Shown here piece by piece: positions 10,032-18,139 of a stretch of DNA of 64,000 nucleotides. This DNA comes from Candidatus Scalindua sp. Lineage in GTDB: Bacteria > Planctomycetota > Brocadiia > Brocadiales > Scalinduaceae. The position numbers and the translations under genes are program-made. Below the pieces are notes generated by a model. That model made no database searches. It was not told where the DNA came from and saw only the letters and a list, made by a program, of their open reading frames with translations. The first letter of the stretch is position 1. Every line of letters begins with the position of its first letter. The DNA is taken from positions 223,792-287,791 of the forward strand of contig JALDRB010000003.1 of NCBI GenBank assembly GCA_031316155.1, given 5' to 3'.

Positions 10032-10355
10032 ATGGAAACTCAGGTAAGCAAACGAATAGGAATACTCGTAGACAAATTAAATGAAAAGTTTAATGTCCGG
10101 AAAATAATCATCTTCGGTTCCCGGGCCTACGGCAAGCCTGATGAGGAAAGTGATATAGATGTATGTGTAATAACTGAGCTGAATAATAAAAGAAAAATTG
10201 ATATTATCAGAGAAATGAGACGGGAATTAATCGATTTAATCTCTAATCCTATCGATCTACTGGTATACACAGAAAAAGAATTTAATGAGAGAGCAGGTCT
10301 CAGGAATACACTTGAGTTCAAGATCCTGTCGGATGGAATGAAAGTATATGGATAA
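10032..10355 (+). CDS. MNT-type nucleotidyltransferase (antitoxin)
   Basis: The ATG at 10032 is chosen because AAAGGA lies about 11 bases upstream and because the further in-frame extension to 9948 is unlike this family. The signature FGSRAYGKPDEESDIDV (GS near residue 24) shows the nucleotidyltransferase active site, with both Asp present. The gene overlaps by eight bases a following HEPN reading frame that is truncated, so the antitoxin-like half is intact and the toxin-like half is not. Confidence 0.75.
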   Translation: METQVSKRIGILVDKLNEKFNVRKIIIFGSRAYGKPDEESDIDVCVITELNNKRKIDIIREMRRELIDLISNPIDLLVYTEKEFNERAGLRNTLEFKILSDGMKVYG

Positions 10356-10494
10356 TGAAGATATTGCAAAAGAGTGGTTTAAAATAGCTGAAACCGATTT
10401 AACTTCAGCAAAATTTTTACAGAACATGAAATCAATTCCTATCGAAATAATCTGTTACCATTGTCAACAATCAGTTGAAAAATATTGGAAATAG
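10348..10494 (+). pseudogene. Truncated HEPN-domain gene
   Basis: A 48-residue frame starts inside the end of the preceding nucleotidyltransferase gene. It encodes the first part of an HEPN protein (KIAETDLTSAKFL and YHCQQSVEKY, where full-length relatives continue with more than 60 further residues). It ends at TAG at 10492, within the 9-base target duplication of the inserted element that follows. The stop also exists in the reconstructed empty site, so the gene had been truncated before the insertion or the insertion hit its end. It is presumably inactive. Confidence 0.65.
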
Positions 10495-10495
10495 T

Positions 10496-10661
10496 CAGCA
10501 GTGTCCGGTTAGGTTTTTGCATTTTTGTTTGTCGCCCTCTCAAGCCGTCATTCCCGCATGTTTTTAGCGGGAATCCAGGATGAAGGCGAGCTTATGAATA
10601 CCCGACAAAAGCGTTCGGTATGAAAAGCAGTGAAATCAAAAAACCTAACCGGACACTGCTG
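10496..10661. mobile_element. 166-bp MITE-like element with perfect terminal repeats
   Basis: Both ends carry the same terminal inverted repeat, identical over 23 bases and starting CAGCAGTGTCCGGTTAGG. The element is flanked by a direct repeat GGAAATAGT (10487-10495 and 10662-10670), a 9-base target-site duplication. The interior has no reading frame of note but contains a small hairpin (ATTCCCGC / GCGGGAAT). It is therefore a non-autonomous transposon moved by a transposase encoded elsewhere. The parent IS family cannot be told from this sequence alone. Confidence 0.85.
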
Positions 10662-10698
10662 GGAAATAGTGATAAAATGAATTACCGCCCGGCATCAA

Positions 10699-10935
10699 CT
10701 ATGAATCTATTTTTTGCAGTTGTGTCCAGGGAATATATTTGACTCCTTTGAAGGTGTGAACGTCCGTTCCTCCATAGACAACATACGATTTTTCAGTTTC
10801 TTTCTCAAATAACCCCTTAAAAAATAAAATATCTTGTGAAAAGTCACGATTAAAGGTCTGGGAAGATTTTATCTCGATTGGGGTCGGTTGAGAAGCGCTA
10901 CTCAGAATAAGATCGACCTCATGTCCTGTTCGGTC
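10699..10935 (-). pseudogene. C-terminal fragment of an AAA ATPase with DUF4143 domain
   Basis: On the minus strand the frame PDRTGHEVDLIL, then PIEIKSSQTF and FKGLFEKETEKSYVVYGG runs to a TAG at 10699. The DRTGHEVDLI and IEIKSS motifs are the nuclease-like fold of the DUF4143 C-terminal domain found in many ATPases. The frame is closed at about 10936 by a TAG and nothing upstream continues it, so only the last ~75 residues remain. It is a decayed gene. Confidence 0.6.
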
Positions 10936-11033
10936 TGGCTAATGTTGTTTTACCGGATTGGCGAGGTCCGGTTATCGTCACAACAGGGTATTGCTTTGCA
11001 AAAGCGATGCATTTGCTTTGTAATAGCTGAATC

Positions 11034-11125
11034 ATGAGATACCCTATGATGACCTGCAGAATAGACTGTTTTCTATAAAAGCGTTTGTGGCTGAAATTAA
11101 AAAATTTGTCTTGATATTTAATTCC
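11034..11125 (+). pseudogene. 3' end of a HepT-like gene (remnant)
   Basis: About 90 bases are closely similar to the end of the intact HepT gene at 38.9 kb (for example the shared AAGCGTTTGTGGCTGAAATT). The upstream part of the gene is missing and there are small indels. The intact gene at 38.6-39.0 kb is followed by a remnant of the ring-nuclease-like gene found at 11.4 kb, so the two loci share ancestry. The remaining sequence between here and 11384 shows no further gene. Confidence 0.6.
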
Positions 11126-11384
11126 GCATATAGTATGAACATAATCTAATCGGCTGAAGACTAAAGCTATTAACTTTGGACACTATAGCCATTTTACACT
11201 TCAGTCACTTTGGTAGCGGCTCCGCCGCATAGTGTAATATCATTAATACATTGATTCTCTTTATGGAAAGCCATAAAATAGAATTTACATACAGCCTTTG
11301 TGTCGTGTAACTGACACACGCTCGTAGAAACGAAGCACAAAAGTTTTCAGTTACTCATCTTATGCGTTTTGAGGTTAAATCACG

Positions 11385-11816
11385 ATGCGCAAACGGGAAA
11401 ACAGGGTAAATAAAAATGAAATTTTGATTGCTGTTTCAAGGTTAAATCCTCAAGTTATTACCGAAACTCTCCACTGTCTAACCTCAATAAAAATACCCGG
11501 AAAAAGAATTTCTGTAATCTTTTCTATCACCGCCGTTTCCGGGAAAAAGAAAATTCTCAAGACCTCCATCACTTCTGAAACAGGAAAATTCTCTCTTCTT
11601 TGTAAAGAATACGGAATTAACCCTGAAACCATATGGTTTGGAACAGAAACTATTATTTCTCTTTGCGGTAAAGATGGCAGAGAGTTGATCGATTTCCGTA
11701 CAAAGAAAGACAACCGGATCTTTGAATATGATATGTTATCACAAGTTGGGAGATATGCTGATAAGGTTTACGGGGACAGGCTTGTTCGGGCTAAGATTGA
11801 AATAGAGAAAAACTGA
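11385..11816 (+). CDS. Truncated NE0113-family CRISPR ring-nuclease-like protein
   Basis: The protein starts with the family pattern ILIAVSRLNPQVITETLHCL (residues 13-32; relatives read ILLAVTGLSPQVVTETLYAL). Further on, LLCKEYGI, a segment like IxxLxDxDGxELxDIRTxxDN (here ISLCGKDGRELIDFRTKKDN) and a QVGRYAD stretch are kept. The conserved C-terminal part of the family (HVSIAGGRKTM-type motif and what follows) is absent; the protein ends after 143 residues with an unrelated charged tail. The family binds or degrades cyclic oligoadenylates. The truncation suggests an inactive or altered product. It precedes Cas6 and lies at the edge of the type III island. Confidence 0.6.
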   Translation: MRKRENRVNKNEILIAVSRLNPQVITETLHCLTSIKIPGKRISVIFSITAVSGKKKILKTSITSETGKFSLLCKEYGINPETIWFGTETIISLCGKDGRELIDFRTKKDNRIFEYDMLSQVGRYADKVYGDRLVRAKIEIEKN

Positions 11817-11896
11817 CAAGGTTATCTCAAGGTTGTTATGTTGGTTTTTGCCTGAAAAAGATATATTGTTCCAATGCGGGTGAGCACATAGAAATC

Positions 11897-11916
11897 GGCA
11901 AACCCAAAGGTTTGCC
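11897..11916. repeat. REP-like palindrome
   Basis: GGCAAACC-CAAA-GGTTTGCC is a perfect 8-base stem just upstream of cas6. The words resemble those in the REP-like arrays around 40.6-41.2 kb (for example GGGTTTGCCCC). It could be a solitary REP unit or a small terminator. Confidence 0.5.
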
Positions 11917-11940
11917 TCTACAAATAGGGATTATATAATT

Positions 11941-12897
11941 ATGCTCTATCTATTTACCTTTGCAAAGTTCTGTTTTACTATCAGGGCAGAAGAGGACATA
12001 TCATTACCGGCATACAAAGGGGCGGTGTTGCGGGGAGGATTCGGATATACTTTCAAGAAAATTGTCTGTATACAGAGATCAAAGAGAGAATGCTCAGAGT
12101 GTTTACTGAATAAGAGCTGTGTTTACAGCTATGTTTTTGAGACAGCTCCGCCCGAAGATACGAAAGTCTTAAGGTTATACCGGGCGGTACCTCATCCCTT
12201 TGTTATAGAGCCCACTCTGAACGGCGACAGAATTATAAAACAGGGTGACAGTATCCGGTTCAATCTTATCCTGATCGGCAGGGCGGTTGATTACCTGCCA
12301 TATTTTATTTTTACCTTTACCGAATTGGGTAAGCAGGGACTCGGGAAAAATAGAAGTAAATTTACTTTGGAAAAGGTTGAAGCTATGGGTATTGATGGAG
12401 AAGGAGAACCCATTTATACCCGTGACAGCGAAATTCTTAAAAACAACTATCCTTTGCTTGATGCCTCTCAATTAAACCATATGGACAGGCGTGGCAATAA
12501 CAATAATATTGAGGTGGAATTTTTAACACCGTTAAGAGTGAAGTATGAGGGGAAAATAACAGACACTATTGAGTTTCACGTATTGTTCAGGAATCTCATA
12601 CGCAGGATATCATCATTGTACTATTTCCACTGCGGCAGAGAGCTGGAATGTGATTTCAGGGAAATGATCGAAGAGGCAAAGAGTATCAAGACCTCTTCGA
12701 TCAGGTTACATTGGTTTGACTGGGAGCGGTATTCAACCCGGCAAAAGCAGAAAATGACACTGGGAGGTGTGCTGGGGAATGTGCAATACGAAGGAAACCT
12801 TGAACCATTTTTACAACTTCTCAAATTGGGAGAATATATTCATGTTGGCAAGGGGACGAGTTTCGGGCTTGGGAAATATAGAATCCGTGAGAAGTGA
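11941..12897 (+). CDS. cas6: Cas6 pre-crRNA endoribonuclease (RAMP)
   Basis: A 318-residue RAMP protein of the Cas6 PF10040 type. The N-terminal half has LPAYKGAVLRGGFGYTFKK (the family's GxxLRxxFG-like element) and a cysteine cluster CSECLLNKSC near residues 47-56. The C-terminal half ends in the glycine-rich loop HVGKGTSFGLGKYRI that contacts RNA. Cas6 cuts the long array transcript within each repeat to release crRNAs used by the III-D complex. The gene is separated from the main effector operon by a toxin-antitoxin module, so it may have its own promoter. The ATG start is supported by the family's typical N-terminus. Confidence 0.85.
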   Translation: MLYLFTFAKFCFTIRAEEDISLPAYKGAVLRGGFGYTFKKIVCIQRSKRECSECLLNKSCVYSYVFETAPPEDTKVLRLYRAVPHPFVIEPTLNGDRIIKQGDSIRFNLILIGRAVDYLPYFIFTFTELGKQGLGKNRSKFTLEKVEAMGIDGEGEPIYTRDSEILKNNYPLLDASQLNHMDRRGNNNNIEVEFLTPLRVKYEGKITDTIEFHVLFRNLIRRISSLYYFHCGRELECDFREMIEEAKSIKTSSIRLHWFDWERYSTRQKQKMTLGGVLGNVQYEGNLEPFLQLLKLGEYIHVGKGTSFGLGKYRIREK

Positions 12898-13059
12898 CCG
12901 TTTAGCGTACCAGTAGAGAAAATGGATAATTTCATTATAGGGACATTGATTACGTACATGATTAACGGAGTGCTTCTGATGGAAAAGGGATTGTATAATA
13001 TTTAAACCTTAGAGAGTAAAGAGTAATGATCTATGTGCAGGAACAACGTTCTGGTTTAA

Positions 13060-13198
13060 AAAGAAAAAAGAGAATCTGAAGAGATACCCTTTGATAATGG
13101 TAAGGTTGTGTATAAGGATTCTCCTTCAAGGCTTTATTACTCAATCTTTCCTGCCATGAAATACGATACAAGAAAAGAATATCCAGAGAATGGTTAAT
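13060..13198 (+). other. Unassigned coding-like remnant
   Basis: An open frame without a start codon encodes about 45 residues (including PFDNGKVVYKDSP and YYSIFPAMKYDTRKEY) and ends with a TAA that overlaps the next gene's ATG. It looks like the tail of a longer lost gene. I do not recognise it. The remaining bases between cas6 and this point show nothing. Confidence 0.2.
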
Positions 13199-13429
13199 CA
13201 TGATAAAACGTCAGGAAGGAAAAAGAAGGATTTGTCTGTAAAGTACGACAGCCAGGGAAACATCATTGATTTCGGTGGCTGGGAATCTGAAGAAGCAAAA
13301 TTAAGGCAGAATCTTACCTGGACACCGGAACAGATCCTGCAATGGCTGGAGGAGATCAATCGTTTTGTGAAAGTAATGGGGAGTGGTGAGAGAGATGTTT
13401 TACGAGGAAATTATCGGGAAACTGAATAA
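13190..13429 (+). CDS. Small protein paired with a nucleotidyltransferase
   Basis: A 79-residue charged protein with the segment LTWTPEQILQWLEEINRFVK near its C-terminus. A small gene also accompanies the related nucleotidyltransferase at 39.2 kb, and its product has a comparable KLTWLEAQMEFFYKAM segment. The gene overlaps the following nucleotidyltransferase (start at 13395) by 35 bases. It is probably the partner of that enzyme in a toxin-antitoxin-like unit; the activity is not known. Confidence 0.5.
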   Translation: MVNHDKTSGRKKKDLSVKYDSQGNIIDFGGWESEEAKLRQNLTWTPEQILQWLEEINRFVKVMGSGERDVLRGNYRETE

Positions 13430-13892
13430 TGCGGGTGTGAGGTATGCAATAGTTGGAGGTGTGGCGGTCAATCTTCACGGCCATATTCGTATGACGGCTG
13501 ATCTGGACATTATCATGGAGCTTGAAGACAGTAACATTGCACGGGCTGTTGCAACGTTAAAAGAATCGGGTTTTACCTGTAAGATACCGGTTGACCCTAT
13601 GGGATTAGCTGACTCTCAAACGAGAAAAGACTGGATAAAAAACAAAAATATGAAGGCGCTCAACTTTTATCGTGGTATTGAAGAGGTGGATTTGGTCATT
13701 GATTCACCAGTTACATATGAGAATGCTCGAAAAAAAATTTTTACGGTAAAGGATACGAATTATCCGGTAGTTTCAAAAGAAGACCTGATAAAGATGAAAG
13801 AGGTAACAGGCAGAGAACGTGATAGAGACGACATCAAAAAGCTCAAGATCCTGATAGAGATTGAAAACGATAATCAGGCAAAACCTGAATAA
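13395..13892 (+). CDS. Nucleotidyltransferase, DUF6036/AbiEii-like
   Basis: Residues about 15-40 read YAIVGGVAVNLHGHIRMTADLDIIM: the GG of the nucleotidyltransferase fold followed by a DLD metal-binding pair. The later segment SKEDLIKMKEVTGRERDRDD is typical of proteins of this group. They act as antitoxin or toxin nucleotidyltransferases in abortive-infection and toxin-antitoxin systems. The ATG at 13395 is the likely start; a GTG at 13383 is possible. A homologue with the same order of motifs lies at 39.2 kb. Confidence 0.65.
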   Translation: MFYEEIIGKLNNAGVRYAIVGGVAVNLHGHIRMTADLDIIMELEDSNIARAVATLKESGFTCKIPVDPMGLADSQTRKDWIKNKNMKALNFYRGIEEVDLVIDSPVTYENARKKIFTVKDTNYPVVSKEDLIKMKEVTGRERDRDDIKKLKILIEIENDNQAKPE

Positions 13893-13899
13893 GTTTAGC

Positions 13900-13966
13900 A
13901 GTTGGAGTTCTTTTACAAGGCAATGCCGGAAAGGTGAAGAGGATAAGTGAAAGGCTTTTGTCATAA
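13900..13966 (+). pseudogene. Remnant of the small NTase-partner gene
   Basis: This stretch matches the end of the 54-residue gene at 39.72-39.89 kb: the words GGAGTTCTTTTACAAGGCAA and AAAGGCTTTTxTCATAA are common to both. Here the upstream half is missing and a frameshift separates the pieces. It shows that the nucleotidyltransferase locus once carried the same downstream partner as the 39-kb copy. Confidence 0.5.
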
Positions 13967-14078
13967 AATGTGAAGTCTGTTTAAGACTGAATTACCTCTA
14001 ACAAGAGCTGGTTCAAGGAAGAGTATATTGATGACTAAATCCTGTACTGATCACGCAATATAAATATGGAGTTTAAGT

Positions 14079-14223
14079 ATGGATGATAAACAGAAAAAAG
14101 AGTATCAGACAATAGTGTTTGGGGCATTGCTGCATGATATTGGGAAGTTCATGGAGAGGGCTGAAGTGGAAATACCAAAAGTTTGGTAAGAATAAAGGAT
14201 GGAGAATCAAGTGTGGACTTTGA
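14079..14223 (+). pseudogene. Detached HD-domain fragment of cas10
   Basis: An ATG-started 36-residue frame encodes YQTIVFGALLHDIGKFMERAE, which is the first HD motif of Cas10/Csm1 proteins. It stops at 14187. A neighbouring frame continues briefly with KYQKFGKNKG-like sequence before losing all similarity. The next gene is a Cas10 that begins directly with its palm domain, so this is best read as the decayed HD nuclease domain cut away from that gene. It is unlikely to make an active nuclease. Confidence 0.6.
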
Positions 14224-14264
14224 AAAATGTTAAATGGTACTGATAGTATGAGAGGAGTCGAGAA

Positions 14265-15761
14265 ATGAAAAATGTTGGTAAAACCCTGGTGTTATTGGAT
14301 ACTGACAGAATTCACGATTTTGTTTTTGCTACGAATAAATTGAAAGAGATCAGAGGGGCCAGCGCTATTCTCAATGAGTTAAATCTGGAAAGAACGTATG
14401 AGCTCATGAAGGGCAGAGGCGAAAAGATTTTCCTGGGAGGTGGTTCGGGAAAACTTATCTTCGGTGATATATCTCATGCTCATGATTTCTGTCGCGATCT
14501 TGAAGAGATGTATAAATCCAGTACTGCGGGAGAAGCTTCCATAACAACTGCTATCGTCCCCTATGATGATTCTACCGAAGCTATGTTTATGGAGAGCTTG
14601 TATAGAGGAGAGAAGGAGCTTCGCAAGAATAAAGACTTTAAATATCAGCCATTTCAGTTACTAAGCGACCACTATTTTAAAGTGTGTGAAAGCAGTGGCA
14701 TATTTCCAGCGGAAATCATAGAAACTGGAGACAATAAGCTTATATCTGCTGCTTGCTCAAAAAAAAGGGAGATAGCAGATGAGGGGAAAAACTCATTTTT
14801 TGAAGAGTTTGTAATGTTTGTCAAAAAGAGTGAAAATACTTCATTAGGTGAAAGAATTGAAAGGAATAACTGGCACACAATACTTTCAAATGATTTAAAA
14901 AAACTATTGCCGGGAGAAATTAATTCTCTTGCTTCGATTTCAGATGGCTATATCGGATTAATTTACGCGGACGGCAACCGCATGGGACAACGGCTTCAAA
15001 ACATTTCAAATATAGAGGAGTATACCACATTCAGTGACAGAATTCTGGTAAGCACGAAATCTGCCATCTTTGAAGCGTTGGCAATAAATCTTAATATGAG
15101 TGATCAGTTTCCCTTTGAGATATTGCTCCTGGGAGGTGATGACCTCCTGGTGATTGTTCCTGCAGATAAAGCAATCGCAGTTGCAATAGATTTTTGCGAT
15201 AATTTTCGAGTAAAATCGAAAGAAGTGTCTATGTCTGCCGGTGTGGTAATAGCTCACGCGAACTATCCCATTCATCAGATGATTGATTATGGAAAGCAGC
15301 TTTTAAAATCTGCAAAGAAAAAAGGGAGTAAAAATCAAAATAATGTTGAAAACTACATTGATTTCATGGTTATAAAGAATTCGGTACACGATACGGTTCC
15401 TGATATACGAGAAAACAATCTTGAATATGAATCAGAAGATGGATATAGATTGAGACTCTTCCAAAGACCTTATACTACAGACAGTCTCGGATCACTCATT
15501 AAGAAAATTTCCAGATTGAAAAATGAGGGAAAGTTCCCGAGAAGCAGATTGAAGCAGATGTATAAATCACTCTTCAGAGGGAAGAATCAGGCAATGTTAG
15601 ATTATTGTCTGCTCTTAAGCAGGTTGGATAAGGATACGAGCCGTAAGGTGATGATGGATGATTTTTTTGCATGGTGCGATTTATTTCCATGGTTAAAGAG
15701 AGATGACGGTCTGGAAACTCCGTTCCTTGACCTGATCGAACTGTATGATTATATTAATTAA
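14265..15761 (+). CDS. cas10: Cas10 (HD-less), cyclic oligoadenylate synthase subunit
   Basis: The large subunit of a type III complex. It begins with the Cas10 palm pattern TLVLLDTDRIHDFVFATNKL and KEIRGASAIL. The active-site region has IYADGNRMGQ (Asp near residue 236) and the second palm domain has the catalytic LLGGDDLLVIV, with GGDD at residues 290-293, so synthesis of cyclic oligoadenylates is expected. A helical C-terminal domain (residues about 400-498) follows. No HD nuclease domain is present; a fragment of one lies just upstream. At 498 residues it is shorter than most Cas10 proteins for this reason. The start codon follows GAGGAG nearby. The next gene starts in the overlapping TAATG. 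Confidence 0.88.
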   Translation: MKNVGKTLVLLDTDRIHDFVFATNKLKEIRGASAILNELNLERTYELMKGRGEKIFLGGGSGKLIFGDISHAHDFCRDLEEMYKSSTAGEASITTAIVPYDDSTEAMFMESLYRGEKELRKNKDFKYQPFQLLSDHYFKVCESSGIFPAEIIETGDNKLISAACSKKREIADEGKNSFFEEFVMFVKKSENTSLGERIERNNWHTILSNDLKKLLPGEINSLASISDGYIGLIYADGNRMGQRLQNISNIEEYTTFSDRILVSTKSAIFEALAINLNMSDQFPFEILLLGGDDLLVIVPADKAIAVAIDFCDNFRVKSKEVSMSAGVVIAHANYPIHQMIDYGKQLLKSAKKKGSKNQNNVENYIDFMVIKNSVHDTVPDIRENNLEYESEDGYRLRLFQRPYTTDSLGSLIKKISRLKNEGKFPRSRLKQMYKSLFRGKNQAMLDYCLLLSRLDKDTSRKVMMDDFFAWCDLFPWLKRDDGLETPFLDLIELYDYIN

Positions 15762-16402
15762 TGGAAAATATAAAGACGATGAATGAATATAAAACAACCA
15801 TTTATCTGAAGAGTAATCTCCATATCGGAAGCGGGTTTGCTTTTATGAGCTTGGTAGATAAAACTACCATAAAAGACCAGAAGGGCTTTGTAATTATCCC
15901 TGGTGCAACCTTTAAGGGTAAGCTGAGAAGCATTTGCAAGAAAATATGCCTCTCACTGGAGAGTGAATTTGGGCAGATATGTGAGGGTAAGGATTCTCCG
16001 AAGGTATGCAAGTCCTCACAGGAAACAGCATGTATTATCTGTCGTCTCTTTGGCTCAGCGTATAACGAAGGTAAACTGATATTCAGAGACGCAACTCTTT
16101 TGTCTGAGGATCGGGAGAAAATCGAGATGATCAAAAAATTAGATCACTTTGCTTCTCCACAGAGTGAGCTTCGTTCCGGTAATAGGATCTCCCGATTACT
16201 GAGGACATCCTCTTCTAAGCAACTCTTTGTATCTGAGAGCTGCCCCCGTGATTTGATCTTTGAAGGAAAAATATTTAATCGGGAAGCATTGAAGGATGTG
16301 GAAAGAAAACTGTTACGATGGGGAGCCAAGAGTCTGCTTCAGATTGGAGGTCAAAAAGGAAGAGGACTCGGAAGAGTATCGGTTACTATTGAGGGAATGT
16401 GA
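15761..16402 (+). CDS. Cas7-group RAMP protein (Csm3-like)
   Basis: A 213-residue RAMP protein with an N-terminal strand region ending in LHIGSGF, the loop IPGATFKGKLRS and the C-terminal G-rich loop GGQKGRGLGRVSV. A CxxC pair inside ACIICRLFGS (Cys near residues 91 and 94) marks the Csm3-like group that holds crRNA in the backbone of type III complexes. A conserved acidic residue at the target-cleavage position would be expected near the LVDKT segment, but I cannot verify it. The gene starts in the stop codon of cas10 (TAATG) and overlaps the next gene by four bases. Confidence 0.8.
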   Translation: MENIKTMNEYKTTIYLKSNLHIGSGFAFMSLVDKTTIKDQKGFVIIPGATFKGKLRSICKKICLSLESEFGQICEGKDSPKVCKSSQETACIICRLFGSAYNEGKLIFRDATLLSEDREKIEMIKKLDHFASPQSELRSGNRISRLLRTSSSKQLFVSESCPRDLIFEGKIFNREALKDVERKLLRWGAKSLLQIGGQKGRGLGRVSVTIEGM

Positions 16403-17598
16403 TGGGCTATCAGCTGCAAATATATCTAAAGTCTCCCGTTTGTATCTCGAAGAATAAAGGGGTAGGTAATGTAATCGAAACCGTCGATTATGTTCCCGGC
16501 AACACCATCCGGGGGGCCTTAGCTATACGTTATCTTGAAATACAGGGAAGATGGGATCAGGAAAAAAGGCTTTATGCCTTACCTGAAGAGAATAGAGAAT
16601 TTAACGACATCTTTAATTCAGATAAGATGTGTTTTCATAATGCTTATATTGAGGGAAAGAGGGTTGTCCCCTTTACTGCCAGTTCCTGTAAATACCAAGG
16701 AGGCTTCCTTGATAGTAAAAGGGATATGCATGGTGTGCGGGATACACTGATAGAACTTGCAAGATACGAATTAACAGGAGAGTATGATCGAGATAGATTC
16801 GATATATGTGGTGAAATTTGCAAAGCTCCCATGGATAGATTCCGCGGTTATTATGCTAAGGAGTCAGAGGCTATCTATGAAAAAGGAACAATTTTCAAGA
16901 GATTTATTGCTCGAACCGCTTTAAATGAATACTTTGAAACAGCCTCATCAGGGAATCTCTATACAGTTGAAGTGTTAAATGAAGGGCAGACTTTTATAGC
17001 TGAATTGAACGAGGGACTTTTTGATAGACTGAAACCTCTTTTTGATAAATCCATTATAAGAATTGGACGTTCGAAGAGTAGGGGATTGGGAGAAGTTGAA
17101 ATAAGGGTGAGAAAGACAGAGGAAGATAACGGACATTTGCTGGTTAACCGTTTTAAGGAACTCAACAATAAGATGAAAAATTTGGTACCGGGCAAATTCT
17201 TTTTTACTCTCACCCTCCTTTCTGACGCAATAGTGCTGGATGAAATTCTCAGATACAAGTCAACGATAGAGATCAATGATCTTCTCGACTCAACACAAAA
17301 TAGTCCATCTGAAGCTATTGAGGTCTTACAAAAGTTTAAGCTTCTCAGGGGTGTTCTTTCTACACGAATTATTTCTGAATGGAATTATGCCCTTAAGTTG
17401 CCACAGGAAGATTCTCTTTCAATAGAAAAGGGTTCTGTTTTTCTCTTTATGTCGGAGAGCCTTTCCGATAACAAAATAATACAGCTGACAACTATTTTGA
17501 ATACGATTGAAAATACCGGTCTCGGAGAGCGGAGAAACAAAGGGTATGGACGAGTAAGGTTTTGCGATGAGTTCCACTGGGAGGATAATATAAAATGA
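16399..17598 (+). CDS. csx10: Csx10-like RAMP protein (Cas5 group, type III-D)
   Basis: A 399-residue RAMP with YVPGNTIRGALAIRYLE near residues 30-50 (the Csx10/Csm4 signature), a middle part with FTASSCKYQGGF and CKAPMDRFRG, and two G-rich loops: IGRSKSRGLGEVEIRV near residue 225 and GLGERRNKGYGRVRF near the C-terminus. In type III-D complexes Csx10 takes the Cas5/Csm4 position and contacts the 5' tag of crRNA. The start overlaps the previous stop by four bases (ATGA-type), which suggests coupled translation. Confidence 0.75.
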   Translation: MMGYQLQIYLKSPVCISKNKGVGNVIETVDYVPGNTIRGALAIRYLEIQGRWDQEKRLYALPEENREFNDIFNSDKMCFHNAYIEGKRVVPFTASSCKYQGGFLDSKRDMHGVRDTLIELARYELTGEYDRDRFDICGEICKAPMDRFRGYYAKESEAIYEKGTIFKRFIARTALNEYFETASSGNLYTVEVLNEGQTFIAELNEGLFDRLKPLFDKSIIRIGRSKSRGLGEVEIRVRKTEEDNGHLLVNRFKELNNKMKNLVPGKFFFTLTLLSDAIVLDEILRYKSTIEINDLLDSTQNSPSEAIEVLQKFKLLRGVLSTRIISEWNYALKLPQEDSLSIEKGSVFLFMSESLSDNKIIQLTTILNTIENTGLGERRNKGYGRVRFCDEFHWEDNIK

Positions 17599-18113
17599 TT
17601 CCGGTAGAGGAAATCATACTCTTGCAGATAGATCGTGGTGCAGATTTTCTTGTGGCTATCGGGCAGAAGTTTTTTCAGGACTATTCATTCGATAAATTCA
17701 ATAAAAACCAGTTACATAATTTGCGTTGGGTGATAGAGGGCTCATCAGATTTTTCCGATATGGTGAAGTTAGTAAATAAGTGGCTTGACAAACAGGCTGA
17801 AAGAAAAAAGGGTCGGCTCTGGGTGGAGGTTAAGGATAGTTTGCCAAAGGTGCTCTTTGAGTGGAGTGACCACGAAAAGCTCATTAAAGAGATGGCTTTG
17901 AACCGACTTGGTTCAGATGATAACCTTATCAAAGACGGCATAGATTTTTTAATAACTGAGGACAATTTAAAGAATGGTCTTGAAGAGATGAAATTCAGGC
18001 TGGCAAAAAAACTTTTCTATATACTTATAACACTCCACAGATGCCACAAAACAGATGAAAAGATAACGGCCAGATTATTTAATTTTAACAATGTAAAGAC
18101 AAGTGAAGATTAA
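17595..18113 (+). CDS. Probable small subunit of the type III-D complex (Cas11-like)
   Basis: A 172-residue, helix-rich, soluble protein without RAMP loops, encoded between Csx10 and the Cas7-type genes. It overlaps csx10 by four bases. Its size and position match the small Cas11/Csm2-type subunits that form the inner filament of type III complexes. I see no diagnostic motif, so the call rests on context. Confidence 0.5.
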   Translation: MIPVEEIILLQIDRGADFLVAIGQKFFQDYSFDKFNKNQLHNLRWVIEGSSDFSDMVKLVNKWLDKQAERKKGRLWVEVKDSLPKVLFEWSDHEKLIKEMALNRLGSDDNLIKDGIDFLITEDNLKNGLEEMKFRLAKKLFYILITLHRCHKTDEKITARLFNFNNVKTSED

Positions 18114-18139
18114 CCGTAATTGTAAATGAGGAGTTCACA

